From contig JANQMH010000083.1 in the NCBI GenBank assembly GCA_028280195.1, forward strand, positions 1 to 64,000: a stretch of 64,000 nucleotides of DNA. The letters are read 5' to 3'. The notes under the pieces were generated by a model. The model was given only the letters and a program-made list of their open reading frames with translations. It was not told where the DNA came from and ran no database searches. The position numbers were made by a program, and so were the translations under genes. The first letter of the stretch is position 1; each line of letters starts with the position of its first letter. Of this stretch, positions 1 to 10,084 are shown piece by piece. The stretch is from Exilibacterium sp. Lineage in GTDB: Bacteria; Pseudomonadota; Gammaproteobacteria; Pseudomonadales; Cellvibrionaceae.

Positions 1-1145
1 AACGGCATCATGCCGTAGCCAATCAGTGATGTTGTAAATACCATTAACGCTACTGCGGTAGCCCGGATGGATGGGGGCGCCAGCACCTGTACGCAAGCCA
101 TACTTGGGCCCATGCCCAATGCGAATACAGCCGATGACAAAAACAGCAACAGATAAGCGCTTGTTATGCTATCGACACTGTAGAGCGCGATATGTAAAGG
201 TACTGACAAAACTATTGCAAGTGCAGGGAACCAAAATTCCCAGCGCGCATCCATACCGATTAACTTGTTGACGAAAAAGCCGCCCATTACTATACCGATA
301 ATAGAGCCAATACCTAACAGCAATCCTCCACTGGTGCCAAATTCCGTCACGCTCACAGCATAGGATCTGAAAAAATAACTCGGTACCCATACCCAGGCGC
401 CGGCGATGCAATAATATAGGGAAATCGCAATGAGCAGATGGCGAAAAGCGCTGTAGCCAATAAGCTGCTTGACCGAGGCGATAAAGCGCGGGCTGGCTAG
501 CGCGGGGCTGACCGTGTCAAACTGCCCGCGGCCCGGCTCCTTTAATGACAAGCGCACGACAATGGCAAACAACAGGCCGGGCAATCCAAAGCAAATAAAA
601 ACACCGCGCCAGCCAACCCACTCGACAAGAATTCCGGATAACGACATACCCATTAACGTGCCGATAAATCCCAGGCCGGTAAAAATTGCAATTGCCAATG
701 AACGCCGCTCGGGGGGAAAGCAATCGCCAATGATAGAGTGACCGGACGGTACGCAACCGGCTTCACCCGCGCCGATACAAATTCGCGCAAAAAAAAGTTG
801 CGCAAATGAATGGACAATTCCGCAGGCGGCTGATGCAGCGCTCCACACCGCCAGAGAGACTGAAATAATATTAACTCTGTTATACCTATCCGCCATCCAC
901 CCCATGAACAGGCCAAATATCGCGTAAAATGCAGCGAAGGCAAATCCGCCAAGCAATCCCATTTGGCTATCAGAGAGTGAAAGTTCGTCCTTAATCAACT
1001 CCAGCAACATGGAGAATACAATTCGGTCCATATAGTTAAATAGATTAACCAGCCCCAGCATGATCAATATGAAATAGACGGATTGCTCGCCGGCAGATTT
1101 ATCGGGCGTCGAGCTTAGTTTTTGTATTGATAGGGAGTTGCTCAT
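1..1145 (-). CDS. MFS transporter (3'-truncated by window edge)
   Basis: A major facilitator superfamily permease of the inner membrane; the substrate cannot be told. The frame is open from an ATG at 1145 to position 1, so the C-terminus lies outside the window and about 381 residues are visible. Seen: a first hydrophobic helix from about residue 22, then the N-terminal MFS signature (NLFNYMDRIVFSML) and the loop 2-3 motif GWMADRYNRVN, followed by an acidic-glycine stretch (CIGAGEAGCVPSG) typical of helix 4-5. Organisation resembles the organic-anion or spinster-like branches. It starts 9 nt after the stop of the M24 protein gene, so the two are probably co-transcribed and the transporter may import that enzyme's substrate (inference). 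No strong Shine-Dalgarno is visible; translational coupling is likely. Confidence 0.85.
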   Translation of the reverse strand, partial: MSNSLSIQKLSSTPDKSAGEQSVYFILIMLGLVNLFNYMDRIVFSMLLELIKDELSLSDSQMGLLGGFAFAAFYAIFGLFMGWMADRYNRVNIISVSLAVWSAASAACGIVHSFAQLFFARICIGAGEAGCVPSGHSIIGDCFPPERRSLAIAIFTGLGFIGTLMGMSLSGILVEWVGWRGVFICFGLPGLLFAIVVRLSLKEPGRGQFDTVSPALASPRFIASVKQLIGYSAFRHLLIAISLYYCIAGAWVWVPSYFFRSYAVSVTEFGTSGGLLLGIGSIIGIVMGGFFVNKLIGMDARWEFWFPALAIVLSVPLHIALYSVDSITSAYLLLFLSSAVFALGMGPSMACVQVLAPPSIRATAVALMVFTTSLIGYGMMP

Positions 1146-1154
1146 GGACGGTGT

Positions 1155-2333
1155 TTACTGGTTAATAATGGTTAGCTCTTCGAGAGTTTCCGGCGCTTCG
1201 GTCAAGCAGCGGTTGCCGTCCTCTGTCACTAATACCGTATCAGAAAAACGGAATCCGCCGATACCTGGCAAGTAAATACCCGGTTCAATGCTGAACACCA
1301 TATTCGCTTGAATTTCACGTTGATAACCCTCAGCTAGAAAGGGGCCTTCGTGCTGCGTAACACCAAAACTATGGCCGGTTCGATGCAGCCAGTTATCCGC
1401 ATAACCCGCCGACTCGACACACAGCTTCACTTGCCTGTCGACTTCTGCCATAGACTGGCCGGGGCGAGTTAGATCAAAAGCAATCTGGCGCGCCGCAAGC
1501 ATCACTTCAAAAGGCCTTTTGGCATTTTCCGGTACGCTGTTAAGAAAAAACGTGCGCTCAATCTCAGCTCCATAACCGTCGGCTTTACCGGTAATAACGG
1601 TGACATGGGGGCCACCCTGTTCCTGTGGCATAAACACATTGGTAAAGTTATGGGGGTCGTGCGACACGGAAGGAGGTTGAATCATCGCATGGATATTGGT
1701 CGCCAGCATATTAGTGGTGGGTCTATCCGCTAGAAGCTGTGCCATCAGCAATGCCGAAGTCTGACTGTAAGCCTCGATAAAGGTTTGACCTACTTTGGCA
1801 TTAGCCAGCAGTGCTTTGTGACCGGTACTTAACCAGTTGCATGTGTATTCGATTCTGGATATCTCATAGTGGGATTTGATTTCCCTCAGCGTATCCACCA
1901 GCGGTGAATAGACCAACTGGCAATCAATATCACCCTCCAGCATACGGACCAGATAAGCCGGGGCGGTATCCTCGACACCGATTTTGCTACCCTTGGGTAT
2001 CAGCGATTGTAACCGACAAGCCCAACTAGTGCCCTGCGGCGCTGGAAACTCTGAATAACACACCTGCTCGAGCTTCACTAGCGAGCGAGCTAAAACATGT
2101 GGGCCTTCCAGGCGGGGTATAACGAAGTATGGAATACCCGATTTCGGAATCAGCAAAATAAACGGGCGTTCATGGACAAAATTGGCGAAATTGGTCAGGT
2201 AATAAATATTATCCGGGCAGTGGCATATATAAAAGTCCAGATTTGATGCGCGCATATTATCTTGTAGCTTGGACAAACGGTTATCTAGTTCCCTTTCTGA
2301 GGGAGGGTTAACACTTGGAGGGAGGTCATTCAT
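1155..2333 (-). CDS. M24 (pita-bread fold) family protein, creatinase-like, probably not a metallopeptidase
   Basis: 392 residues with the layout of the aminopeptidase P/creatinase family: an N-terminal creatinase_N domain (about 15-150) and a C-terminal pita-bread domain (about 165-385). The five metal ligands of true M24 peptidases (D, D, H, E, E) are only partly kept. The His (HRTGHSFGVTQHEG) and one Glu (FSIEPGIYLPG) are present. The first Asp position reads V, the second reads E (GYGAEIERTFF) and the last Glu reads S (GGFRFSDTVLV). The ERTFFL string and an upstream HN pair (DPHNFTNV) recall metal-free creatinase. So a C-N or C-C bond hydrolase or lyase of a small molecule is more likely than a proline peptidase; the substrate is unknown. 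Upstream of the MFS gene by 9 nt, a likely uptake-plus-catabolism pair. Confidence 0.8.
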   Translation of the reverse strand: MNDLPPSVNPPSERELDNRLSKLQDNMRASNLDFYICHCPDNIYYLTNFANFVHERPFILLIPKSGIPYFVIPRLEGPHVLARSLVKLEQVCYSEFPAPQGTSWACRLQSLIPKGSKIGVEDTAPAYLVRMLEGDIDCQLVYSPLVDTLREIKSHYEISRIEYTCNWLSTGHKALLANAKVGQTFIEAYSQTSALLMAQLLADRPTTNMLATNIHAMIQPPSVSHDPHNFTNVFMPQEQGGPHVTVITGKADGYGAEIERTFFLNSVPENAKRPFEVMLAARQIAFDLTRPGQSMAEVDRQVKLCVESAGYADNWLHRTGHSFGVTQHEGPFLAEGYQREIQANMVFSIEPGIYLPGIGGFRFSDTVLVTEDGNRCLTEAPETLEELTIINQ

Positions 2334-2654
2334 TTATTTTATCCATAATGTTCGATGCGCTGTAGCAAACATTGCTACTTATTTTAACTGTCGGCACAAA
2401 TGCCAGCGCGCCAGGTGTATTTCTAACTAAAACTATATAGTTAGCCATCAAAATCGATTCAATAGCATAGTTCGCCGGCGCTGAAAGGTCTGTGCAGATT
2501 CTACTAAGTTTTGTGCAAGTTTTTCTAACTATCAATGTAATAAGTAAAGCAGGTGGACGCGGTAGCTCCCGGCTTTAGTGTGGGAATGATCTGCTCCCTG
2601 CTAGCCGAGCCATTCAGAACTTAGTAAAGTCCATCCTTAGAGGAAACGACGGAC
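2334..2654. other. Intergenic region between M24 gene and mobile-DNA scar
   Basis: 321 bases without a convincing gene. It holds an inverted-repeat operator candidate (2423-2444) with a third half-site (CTAACTA, 2526-2532) on the M24 side. The left end of an IS3-type element lies on the other side, with an untranslated run from about 2570 to the transposase start at 2655. A 69-codon minus-strand frame (2326-2535) overlaps the M24 start, has no recognisable domain and is not supported. Confidence 0.5.
2423..2444. promoter_or_regulatory. Putative operator upstream of the M24/MFS pair
   Basis: Perfect 7-bp inverted repeat CTAACTA-N8-TAGTTAG centred about 100 nt upstream of the M24 start. It overlaps a 12-bp palindrome (AACTATATAGTT, 2431-2442). 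A further CTAACTA copy lies at 2526-2532. Size and symmetry suit a dimeric repressor such as a GntR- or TetR-type protein, but no regulator gene is visible in the window. Confidence 0.4.
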
Positions 2655-2741
2655 ATGAAGAAACGTTTCACTGAAGAACAGATCATTGGGGTTTTGAAGG
2701 AAGGCGAAGCTGGATTACCGGTCAAGGAGATCTGCCGTAGG
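2655..2741 (+). pseudogene. IS3-family transposase OrfA, N-terminal fragment
   Basis: The first 29 codons (MKKRFTEEQIIGVLKEGEAG and on to KEICRR) match the helix-turn-helix start of IS3-family OrfA proteins, which run to about 90 residues. After codon 29 the reading frame enters unrelated sequence and stops at 2861, so only the left end of the element remains. A leader of IS type with a good Shine-Dalgarno-like AGAGGAAACG precedes the ATG. OrfB, the DDE transposase, is absent. This is a dead insertion-sequence scar. Confidence 0.8.
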
Positions 2742-2919
2742 AAATATCCTCTCTCCGATATGCCTCAATCGCCAAATGCACTACATGATTGCGCAATTCA
2801 CGACTCCATAACTTCCCCTGTTCTGGCATCTCGAGGTCATCGAACATATCGAGTACCTTGAGATATTCTCTTCCGGTATCCACCTGCTCAAGCAGCCCTT
2901 CACAGTTCTGTTGCGATAC
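2735..2919 (-). pseudogene. Unidentified coding fragment, antisense to surrounding scar
   Basis: On the minus strand a frame runs from just after a TGA at 2920-2922 to a TGA inside the IS3 fragment. It encodes about 60 residues with a natural-looking amphipathic composition (LEQVDTGREYLKVLDMFDDL, then RNHVVHLAIEAYRREDIS). No start codon or complete domain is visible. It looks like an internal piece of a real bacterial gene trapped between the IS fragment and the recombinase fragment. The ending recalls C-terminal helical segments of small regulator or antitoxin-type proteins, but no family is assigned. Confidence 0.35.
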
Positions 2920-3498
2920 TCAGTGGATTTTGTCGAACTCGGACTGAACACCGGCATGCGGAAAATGGAGATGTTAGCGTGTGAGTTGAAACGGGTTGAT
3001 TTGCGTCACAACGTGATTCATCTTGACCCTGACGATCAGAAAAACGGTCAATACGATACGGTGCCTTTGAGTAAAACAGCGAGGAAGGTGATTTTACGGC
3101 GGTTGTCTTATATCAAGGCGCATTGCCCAAACACTCCCTGGCTTTTTCCGCTCGTCGGCAAAGGTGAAAACGGCGATAAACATTTGGGAGATATCAGAAA
3201 GTGCTTCAAGCGGATGTGTCACGACGCGGGAGTACCCGATTTCTTTCCTCATGCTTTACGCCATACGTATTGCAGTTGGCTGTTACAGGCAGGCGTACCC
3301 ATTTACTTGGTGAAGGACTGCATGCGCCATGCCTCAATCACGCAGACAGAAGAGTATGGTCACCTGGCGCCAAAGAATCGGCAGGAGTCAGTGGGCAAGC
3401 TCGACAAGGTGTTGTCACGTATTTGTCACGCTGACATGACAACACCGCAACAAGCCACGAAGGAATTGGATAACATTGCTGAAGTTTCAACGGGTTAA
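2911..3498 (+). pseudogene. Tyrosine recombinase (phage/island integrase), catalytic domain only
   Basis: 195 codons from a TTG. They carry only the C-terminal catalytic domain of a phage-type integrase, whose full length is usually 330-420. Visible catalytic residues: Arg in LNTGMRKMEM, the H-x-x-R box HALRHTYCSW, His in MRHASITQTEEY, and the tyrosine nucleophile in EEYGHLAP. The N-terminal core-binding domain is missing, and homology starts abruptly at about 2930, where the antisense fragment ends. The frame stops 1 nt before the CCA end of tRNA-Pro, a classic integrase attachment position, so this is probably the relic of an island integrated at that tRNA. Unlikely to be active. Confidence 0.8.
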
Positions 3499-3499
3499 C

Positions 3500-3576
3500 T
3501 GGTCGGAGCGGCCGGATTTGAACCGACGACCACCACACCCCCAGTGTGGTGCGCTACCAGGCTGCGCTACGCTCCG
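3500..3576 (-). tRNA. tRNA-Pro (anticodon GGG)
   Basis: 77-nt cloverleaf on the minus strand with 5' arm CGGAGCG pairing 3' CGCTCCG, D-loop AGCGCAGCCTGGTAGC, anticodon stem CCACA/TGTGG with loop CTGGGGG (anticodon GGG), T-loop GGTTCAAATCC and encoded CCA. It reads codons CCC/CCU. It follows merR at the end of the pheT-ihfA cluster and adjoins the integrase scar. Confidence 0.95.
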
Positions 3577-3699
3577 AAATTGACCGGCTAAAGCTCGATA
3601 AGCCGTTGATTTAGCTGAAAATCAAGTCCTGCAGAGGAGGCGAAATAATAACGGATCAGCCCCGGATTGCAAGCAGTTTCAGCTGCCCGGGCAGGCTCC

Positions 3700-4062
3700 T
3701 CAGGTATCCGTTCTCAATACCTGCAAGACCTCCTCCAGCTCATTGACCATCTGGCTGACAAGCTGCTGGAACTGGCTGGCGTCCTGTTTCGCCGATTCGC
3801 CCGCCATCTGCTGGCGCGCGCCGCCAATGGTGAAGCCCTGATCGTAGAGCAGAGCGCGAATCTGGCGGATGGTGAGGACGTCCTGGCGCTGGTAGTAGCG
3901 GCGGTTGCCGCGGCGCTTGACCGGCTTCAGCTGCGGAAACTCCTGCTCCCAGTAGCGCAACACATGCGGTTTGACGGCACACAACTCACTGACTTCGCCA
4001 ATGGTGAAATAACGCTTGCCGGGAATAACCGGCAGTTCGTCATTGTTGCTTGGTTCCAGCAT
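3700..4062 (-). CDS. MerR-family transcriptional regulator (ihfA-associated)
   Basis: 120-residue protein. An N-terminal winged helix-turn-helix of MerR type spans about residues 18-85 ([20 protein letters not shown], then [15 protein letters not shown]), followed by a short coiled-coil tail. It lacks the Cys-rich or ligand-binding C-terminus of metal or drug sensors. This is the small MerR-like gene commonly found directly after pheST-ihfA in gammaproteobacteria; its targets are not generally established. It overlaps the 3' end of ihfA by 23 nt, so it is translated with ihfA. A tRNA-Pro gene follows. Confidence 0.9.
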   Translation of the reverse strand: MLEPSNNDELPVIPGKRYFTIGEVSELCAVKPHVLRYWEQEFPQLKPVKRRGNRRYYQRQDVLTIRQIRALLYDQGFTIGGARQQMAGESAKQDASQFQQLVSQMVNELEEVLQVLRTDT

Positions 4063-4348
4063 ATGCTTCGACTCGCGCCTTTAACTTCTGTCCGGGGCGA
4101 AAGGTGACTACGCGGCGGGCGGTAATGGGTATCTCCTCGCCCGTTTTCGGGTTGCGCCCCGGTCGCTGTCGCTTGTCCCTGACTTCGAAGTTGCCAAAGC
4201 CGGACAGTTTTACCTGCTCATTTTTTTCCAGGGCTGAACGAATCTCCTCGAAAAACATCTCTACCAGTTCTTTGGCTTCACGTTTGTTGAGGCCAAGTTC
4301 TTCGTACAGCTTTTCGGCCAAGTCCGCCTTGGTCAGCGCCTGTGTCAT
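4040..4348 (-). CDS. ihfA: Integration host factor subunit alpha
   Basis: 102-residue member of the HU/IHF DNA-bending family. It begins [20 protein letters not shown] and carries the DNA-intercalating arm [20 protein letters not shown], with the IHF-type RNPKTGE proline tip. It pairs with IhfB, which is also in this window about 28 kb away, to bend DNA at specific sites in transcription, recombination and replication. Located 13 nt after pheT and overlapping merR, it is the last highly conserved member of the thrS..ihfA cluster. Length is normal. Confidence 0.97.
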   Translation of the reverse strand: MTQALTKADLAEKLYEELGLNKREAKELVEMFFEEIRSALEKNEQVKLSGFGNFEVRDKRQRPGRNPKTGEEIPITARRVVTFRPGQKLKARVEAYAGTKQQ

Positions 4349-4361
4349 CGGTCAGAGGCCC

Positions 4362-6737
4362 TTATCTGAGGGTGGCGTCAAATTCTACCTCCAGGCTTCT
4401 AACCACCGCGTCCATAGAGGCGTTAATCTCATCCTCAGTAAGAGTGCGGGAAGGATGTTGAAAGGTCAAGCCCAAAGCGACACTTTTTCTATGTGGATCA
4501 ATGCCTTTGCCTACATATAGGTCAAATACCTTTAACTCTTGAAGGTAATCTCCAGCTTTGCTGGAGGCGGTTTCCAGCAACCTTTCAACCGGTTGTGACT
4601 GGTCGACAATGACGGCGATATCGCGGCGAACTTCGGGGAATTTCGACAATTCCCGGAATCTCGGCAGCTTCGCCTCAGCCACTGCCGACTGGGCAATTTC
4701 GAACAAAAATACCGGCTGCGGCAGGCCCAGCCGCTGCTGAATTTGCGGATGAATGGTACCGATATAACCCACCTCAGTGCCGTTTTTGAGCACTAGCGCA
4801 GATTGACCGGGGTGCAGGGCCGGGTGCTGGGCGGCCATAAATGAGAAGGCTATCGCATTGCCGGTGAGTTCTAACAGTGATTCGAGATCGCCCTTCAAGT
4901 CGTAGAAATCAACGCCGCCCGCCTTTAGCGCCCAGCTTTCCGGATAGCGCTCGCCGCAGATGGCACCGGCAACCATCGCCTCCTGCAACAGCCCCTTGGC
5001 ACTGGGCACAAAGCGCAATCCGGTTTCAAACAGCCGGATACGCTGCTGCTGGCGGTTGAGATTGTGTTGCAGTGCATGCACCAGACCGGGCCACAATGTG
5101 GTGCGCATCACCGCCATATCGGCGCTGATGGGGTTCTGCAGTTCCACCGGCTCGGCTTTTGGATCGAATAGCTTGAGCAGATCCGGCTCCACAAAGCTAT
5201 AGGTTATAGCTTCGTAATAGCCCTTTGCTATCAAATGCTGGCGCACCGCTTTCAGCCCCAGCAGCGACTCGGTGTTGGGCTTGATGCGCAGTTCGGTGCT
5301 GAAACTGGTGGTCGGCAGACGGTTGTAACCAAATACGCGCGCCAGTTCTTCCAGCAGGTCCTCTTCCAGGGCGATGTCGAAGCGGTAGCTGGGTACGCCA
5401 AAGGTCCAGCCGCCGCCCTGGGTTTCGATCAGCTCGAGGCCAAGCCGGCAGAGAATATCCACCACCTCGGCGTCGGGCATCTCGAAACCCAAGCCTTTGT
5501 GAATACGCTCCCTGCGCAGTTTCACCTGGCGGCCGGCGGGCATTGCCGCGGCGTCTTCGGCGATACTGACCGGCCCCGGCTCGCCGCCGACGATGTCCAG
5601 CAGCAGGCGGGTGGCGCGCTCGATGGCCTGCTCCTGCATGCGGTAATCCACGCCGCGCTCAAAGCGGTGCGATGACTCGGTGTGCAGTCCATAACTGCGC
5701 GCCTGGCCGGCTATACCGACAGGGTCGAAGAACGCGCTCTCCAGAAAGATATCCCGGGTTGTTTCACCGACGGCCGTGGCCGCACCGCCCATGATACCGG
5801 CCATGGCCACCGCTTTGCCGTGATCGGCGATAACCAGCGTATCGGCTTGCAGTTTGACCTCCTGCCCGTCCAGCAGTGCCAGCGGCTCGGCATCTGTGGC
5901 CATACGCACAACAATGCCGCGATCCAGGGTATTGAGGTCAAAGGCATGCATCGGCACGCCCTGCTCGAGCATGACGTAGTTGGTGACATCCACTACCGCA
6001 TCGATACTGCGCACACCGCAGCGGCGCAGCCGCTCCTGCATCCAGCTGGGGCTGGGGCGGCCGATATCGATATTGCGGATAATGCGCCCGGCGTAGCGCG
6101 GGCAGCGGGCAGCGGCCTCGATATGCACGGGAAAGACATCGTCGATAGTCGCGGCGACCGGCTCAATGGCCGGCGCATCCGGCGACAGCCGATTGAGCAC
6201 GCCGATATCGCGGGCCACACCTTTTATCGACAGGCAGTCGCCGCGGTTCGGCGTCAGATCGATATCGATCAGGGTATCGTCCAGCTGCAGATACCGCTGC
6301 AGCGGCTGGCCGGTGGGGGCGTCGGCCGGCAGCTCCCACAAACCGCTGGCATCGTCGCCGGCCTGCAGCTCGGTCTGCGCACAGAGCATGCCGCGGGACT
6401 CTACACCGCGCAATTTGGCTTTCTTGATTTTGACATCGCCCGGCAATACGGCGCCCACGGTGGCAAAGGGCACTTTGATACCGGCGCGGGCGTTGGGGGC
6501 CCCACAGACAACCTGGGCCACTTCCGCAGCGCCCGCCACCTGGCAGACGCGCAGCTTGTCGGCATTGGGGTGGGGCTCCACACTCAGCACCTCGCCGACT
6601 ATCACACCGGAGAATTCACCGGCCACCGCCTCGGTGGCATCGACCTCCAGGCCGGCCATGGTGATTTGTTCCACCAGTTCATCGGTGCCGAGTGCGGGGT
6701 CGACCCACTCCCGCAACCAGGATTCGCTCAATTTCAT
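4362..6737 (-). CDS. pheT: Phenylalanyl-tRNA synthetase beta subunit
   Basis: 791 residues, close to the usual 795. It has an N-terminal tRNA-binding EMAP-like domain (about 40-150; [14 protein letters not shown]), B3/B4 editing domain, B5 DNA-binding-like domain (about 400-475) and a C-terminal ferredoxin-fold anticodon-binding domain ([18 protein letters not shown] to the end). It forms the alpha2-beta2 enzyme with PheS, charges tRNA-Phe and edits mischarged Tyr. The start codon overlaps the stop of the preceding ugd gene in an ATGA, so here pheT depends on ugd translation rather than on pheS, which is unusual. Confidence 0.97.
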   Translation of the reverse strand: MKLSESWLREWVDPALGTDELVEQITMAGLEVDATEAVAGEFSGVIVGEVLSVEPHPNADKLRVCQVAGAAEVAQVVCGAPNARAGIKVPFATVGAVLPGDVKIKKAKLRGVESRGMLCAQTELQAGDDASGLWELPADAPTGQPLQRYLQLDDTLIDIDLTPNRGDCLSIKGVARDIGVLNRLSPDAPAIEPVAATIDDVFPVHIEAAARCPRYAGRIIRNIDIGRPSPSWMQERLRRCGVRSIDAVVDVTNYVMLEQGVPMHAFDLNTLDRGIVVRMATDAEPLALLDGQEVKLQADTLVIADHGKAVAMAGIMGGAATAVGETTRDIFLESAFFDPVGIAGQARSYGLHTESSHRFERGVDYRMQEQAIERATRLLLDIVGGEPGPVSIAEDAAAMPAGRQVKLRRERIHKGLGFEMPDAEVVDILCRLGLELIETQGGGWTFGVPSYRFDIALEEDLLEELARVFGYNRLPTTSFSTELRIKPNTESLLGLKAVRQHLIAKGYYEAITYSFVEPDLLKLFDPKAEPVELQNPISADMAVMRTTLWPGLVHALQHNLNRQQQRIRLFETGLRFVPSAKGLLQEAMVAGAICGERYPESWALKAGGVDFYDLKGDLESLLELTGNAIAFSFMAAQHPALHPGQSALVLKNGTEVGYIGTIHPQIQQRLGLPQPVFLFEIAQSAVAEAKLPRFRELSKFPEVRRDIAVIVDQSQPVERLLETASSKAGDYLQELKVFDLYVGKGIDPHRKSVALGLTFQHPSRTLTEDEINASMDAVVRSLEVEFDATLR

Positions 6738-8077
6738 AGGCTGTCCCGACCCAGGCTGTCCCTGCCGATGGAGAAGTACTCGATACCTTTCTCCGCCATC
6801 AGCTCGGGATCGTAAAGATTCCGACCATCGACAATCACCGGCTTATTGAGCCGGCGCTTGATCTCACTGAAATCCGGCGAGCGAAACTGCTGCCATTCCG
6901 TACAGATCACCAGCGCGTCGGCGCCGTCGAGAATCTCAAAGGCGTTATGACTGAGCTGCAGATCGTCTCTGGTGCCATAGATGCGCCCGGCCTCTTCCAG
7001 CGCTTCCGGGTCAAAGGCGCGGATCTTGGCGCCGGCATCCCACAGCGCTTGCATCAGGGTGCGACTCGGCGCCTCGCGCATGTCGTCGGTATTGGGTTTG
7101 AACGCCAGGCCCCAGATGGCAATGTTCTTGCCCTGCAGGTTGCCGGCAAAGTAGGCCGAGAGTTTCTGGTAGAGCCGCTCCTTCTGGCGGTCGTTAACGG
7201 CATCGACGGCCGTCAATAACTCCGGCGCGTAGCGATACTCCTCCGCCGTCCTCACCAGCGCCTTGACGTCTTTTGGAAAGCACGAGCCGCCATAGCCGCA
7301 GCCGGGATAGATGAAGTGATAGCCGATGCGCGGATCGGAGCCGATACCCCGCCTGACCTGCTCGATATCGGCGCCGACTTTTTCGGCGATATTGGCCAGT
7401 TCATTCATAAAACTGATCTTGGTAGCCAGCATGGCGTTGGCGGCATATTTGATCAGTTCGGATGAACTGACATCGGTAAAAATCAGGCGATCATGGTTGC
7501 GGTTAAACGGCGCATACAGTTCGCGCATCAGCTTTTCCACCCGCGCCGAGTCGGTGCCGACAACAATTCTGTCGGGCTTCATGAAATCGCTGACCGCAGC
7601 CCCCTCCTTCAAAAACTCCGGATTGGAGGCAACATCGAAGGGAATATCCGCACCCCGCTGTGCCAGCACTTCTGCCACGGCACTTTGCACTTTTGCGGCG
7701 GTGCCTACCGGTACTGTCGACTTGGTGACCACCAGGCGGTAGTCCTGCATGTGCTCGGCTACGGTTGTGCCAACTGCCAGTACATAGCGCAGATCGGCCG
7801 AGCCGTCTTCGTCCGGCGGTGTACCCACGGCGATGAAAATCACCTCGCCATGGGCGACTGCGTCCGCGGCAGCGGTGGTAAATGTCAGGCGCCCCTCTGC
7901 CACGGCGTGCTCGACCACATCTTTGAGGCCCGGCTCATAGATGGGAATGATACCCGCCTTCAGGTTCTCCACTTTGCGCTCGTCCACATCCACACAGCAG
8001 ACATCGTGGCCCACCTGGGCCAGACAGGCGCCCGTAACCAGGCCCACATAACCGGTTCCAAAAATGGATATTCTCAT
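6734..8077 (-). CDS. ugd: UDP-glucose 6-dehydrogenase
   Basis: 447 residues. It makes UDP-glucuronate from UDP-glucose with two NAD+. N-terminal Rossmann fold ([20 protein letters not shown]), catalytic Cys in the [11 protein letters not shown] box, and C-terminal UDP-binding domain ([15 protein letters not shown]). It supplies uronic acid for surface polysaccharide. The position is odd: it sits between pheS and pheT, which are adjacent in nearly all gammaproteobacteria. It has its own Shine-Dalgarno (AGGAG, 8 nt before ATG) 53 nt after pheS. Its 3' end contains a 15-bp imperfect tandem duplication giving the tail [10 protein letters not shown], and the second copy carries the ATGA junction to pheT. 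Confidence 0.95.
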   Translation of the reverse strand: MRISIFGTGYVGLVTGACLAQVGHDVCCVDVDERKVENLKAGIIPIYEPGLKDVVEHAVAEGRLTFTTAAADAVAHGEVIFIAVGTPPDEDGSADLRYVLAVGTTVAEHMQDYRLVVTKSTVPVGTAAKVQSAVAEVLAQRGADIPFDVASNPEFLKEGAAVSDFMKPDRIVVGTDSARVEKLMRELYAPFNRNHDRLIFTDVSSSELIKYAANAMLATKISFMNELANIAEKVGADIEQVRRGIGSDPRIGYHFIYPGCGYGGSCFPKDVKALVRTAEEYRYAPELLTAVDAVNDRQKERLYQKLSAYFAGNLQGKNIAIWGLAFKPNTDDMREAPSRTLMQALWDAGAKIRAFDPEALEEAGRIYGTRDDLQLSHNAFEILDGADALVICTEWQQFRSPDFSEIKRRLNKPVIVDGRNLYDPELMAEKGIEYFSIGRDSLGRDSL

Positions 8078-8130
8078 TGACTTGACTCCTGAAGGGTTCG
8101 ATTCCCAAAGTTAAAATTATTGTAGCTATG

Positions 8131-9234
<1,104 letters not shown>

Positions 9235-9256
9235 TTATTACCCGCCTTTCACCATT

Positions 9257-9292
9257 AAAAAAGGGAAGAGAACCCGGCAGGCCCCTCCCCTT
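9257..9292 (-). terminator. Terminator/attenuator between rplT and pheS
   Basis: On the minus strand a 10-bp stem (AAGGGGAGGG with CTCTTCCCTT, including G-U pairs) and a 12-nt loop is followed by a T-run. It lies 65 nt upstream of the pheS start and about 100 nt after rplT. An earlier inverted repeat (TATCCCGC ... GCGGGATA) could compete with it. In enterics pheST is controlled by a Phe-rich leader peptide and attenuator at this place. No Phe-rich leader is visible here. Confidence 0.6.
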
Positions 9293-9389
9293 CACAAGTT
9301 TATCCCGCGTTTTTTACACAAGTATGTTGCTGCAGTCACAAACAGCGGGATAGACGCCGTCGCCGGGTGATTCAGCCCCCTGCCACGCC

Positions 9390-9758
9390 TCAGGCGGCGG
9401 CAGAGGTCAGGGCTGCTCTGGCCTTGTCCACGACAGCCGCAAAAGCCACTTTATCGTGTACCGCCAGATCGGCCAGCACGCGGCGGTCGAGCGCGATATC
9501 GGCTTTTTTCAGACCGGCAATCAACTGGCTGTAGGTGATACCCAGCGCACGCGCCTGGGCGTTGATGCGGGTAATCCACAGCGCGCGGAAATTGCGCTTC
9601 TTCACACGGCGGTCCCGGTAGGCGTACTGGCCGGCCTTGATGACGGCCTGCTTGGCGACGCGAAAAACGCGCGAACGCGCGCCATAGTAACCTTTTGCTG
9701 CTTTTAACACTTTTTTGTGGCGCCGGCGCGCCTCTACACCACGTTTTACACGGGCCAT
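9390..9758 (-). CDS. rplT: 50S ribosomal protein L20
   Basis: 122 residues, highly basic and highly conserved ([20 protein letters not shown], then [20 protein letters not shown]). It binds 23S rRNA early in assembly and in enterics represses its own operon by binding the leader mRNA. It sits 55 nt after rpmI in the infC-rpmI-rplT operon. The C-terminus has a short Ala/Ser extension. Confidence 0.98.
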   Translation of the reverse strand: MARVKRGVEARRRHKKVLKAAKGYYGARSRVFRVAKQAVIKAGQYAYRDRRVKKRNFRALWITRINAQARALGITYSQLIAGLKKADIALDRRVLADLAVHDKVAFAAVVDKARAALTSAAA

Positions 9759-9813
9759 AATCCAATCCTCTTAACTGTTTACCTGAGATATCTGTTCGAC
9801 CAGCGCAGGCCGA

Positions 9814-10008
9814 TCACTTGGTGCGCAACATGCGTTCCACCAGTGGTTTGTCGGCGGCGTTGATTACGCTGGTGCCGCGCAGCTGGCGCTTGCGCTTGGT
9901 GGTCATCTTGGTAAGGATATGGCTCTTAAACGCGTGCTTGTGCTTGATACCAGCACCGGTTTTCTTGAAGCGCTTGGCAGCGCCACTGTGTACTTTAGCT
10001 TTTGGCAT
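9814..10008 (-). CDS. rpmI: 50S ribosomal protein L35
   Basis: 64-residue basic protein ([20 protein letters not shown], then [20 protein letters not shown]). Normal length is 64-65. It belongs to the infC-rpmI-rplT translation operon, 76 nt after infC. A Shine-Dalgarno-like GGAGT precedes the ATG. Confidence 0.98.
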   Translation of the reverse strand: MPKAKVHSGAAKRFKKTGAGIKHKHAFKSHILTKMTTKRKRQLRGTSVINAADKPLVERMLRTK

Positions 10009-10084
10009 GGGAAAAACTCCGCATTTGGCAGCCGGGTGGCTGTTTCGTTAATGACACAAAGTAAAAAGGCAGCTAAAAGCCCGG

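Noticed and set aside
1..1145. Frameshifted MFS pseudogene
   Set aside because: Short frames in this stretch look broken, but the true frame is open from 1145 to the window edge without a stop, so it is simply cut by the window.
2326..2535. 69-codon minus-strand ORF upstream of the M24 gene
   Set aside because: Overlaps the M24 start, has no good ribosome site, and the region contains operator-like repeats instead.
2550..2575. ops/JUMPStart-like GCGGTAG string
   Set aside because: One mismatch to the core, on the wrong side of the window and not upstream of any polysaccharide gene.
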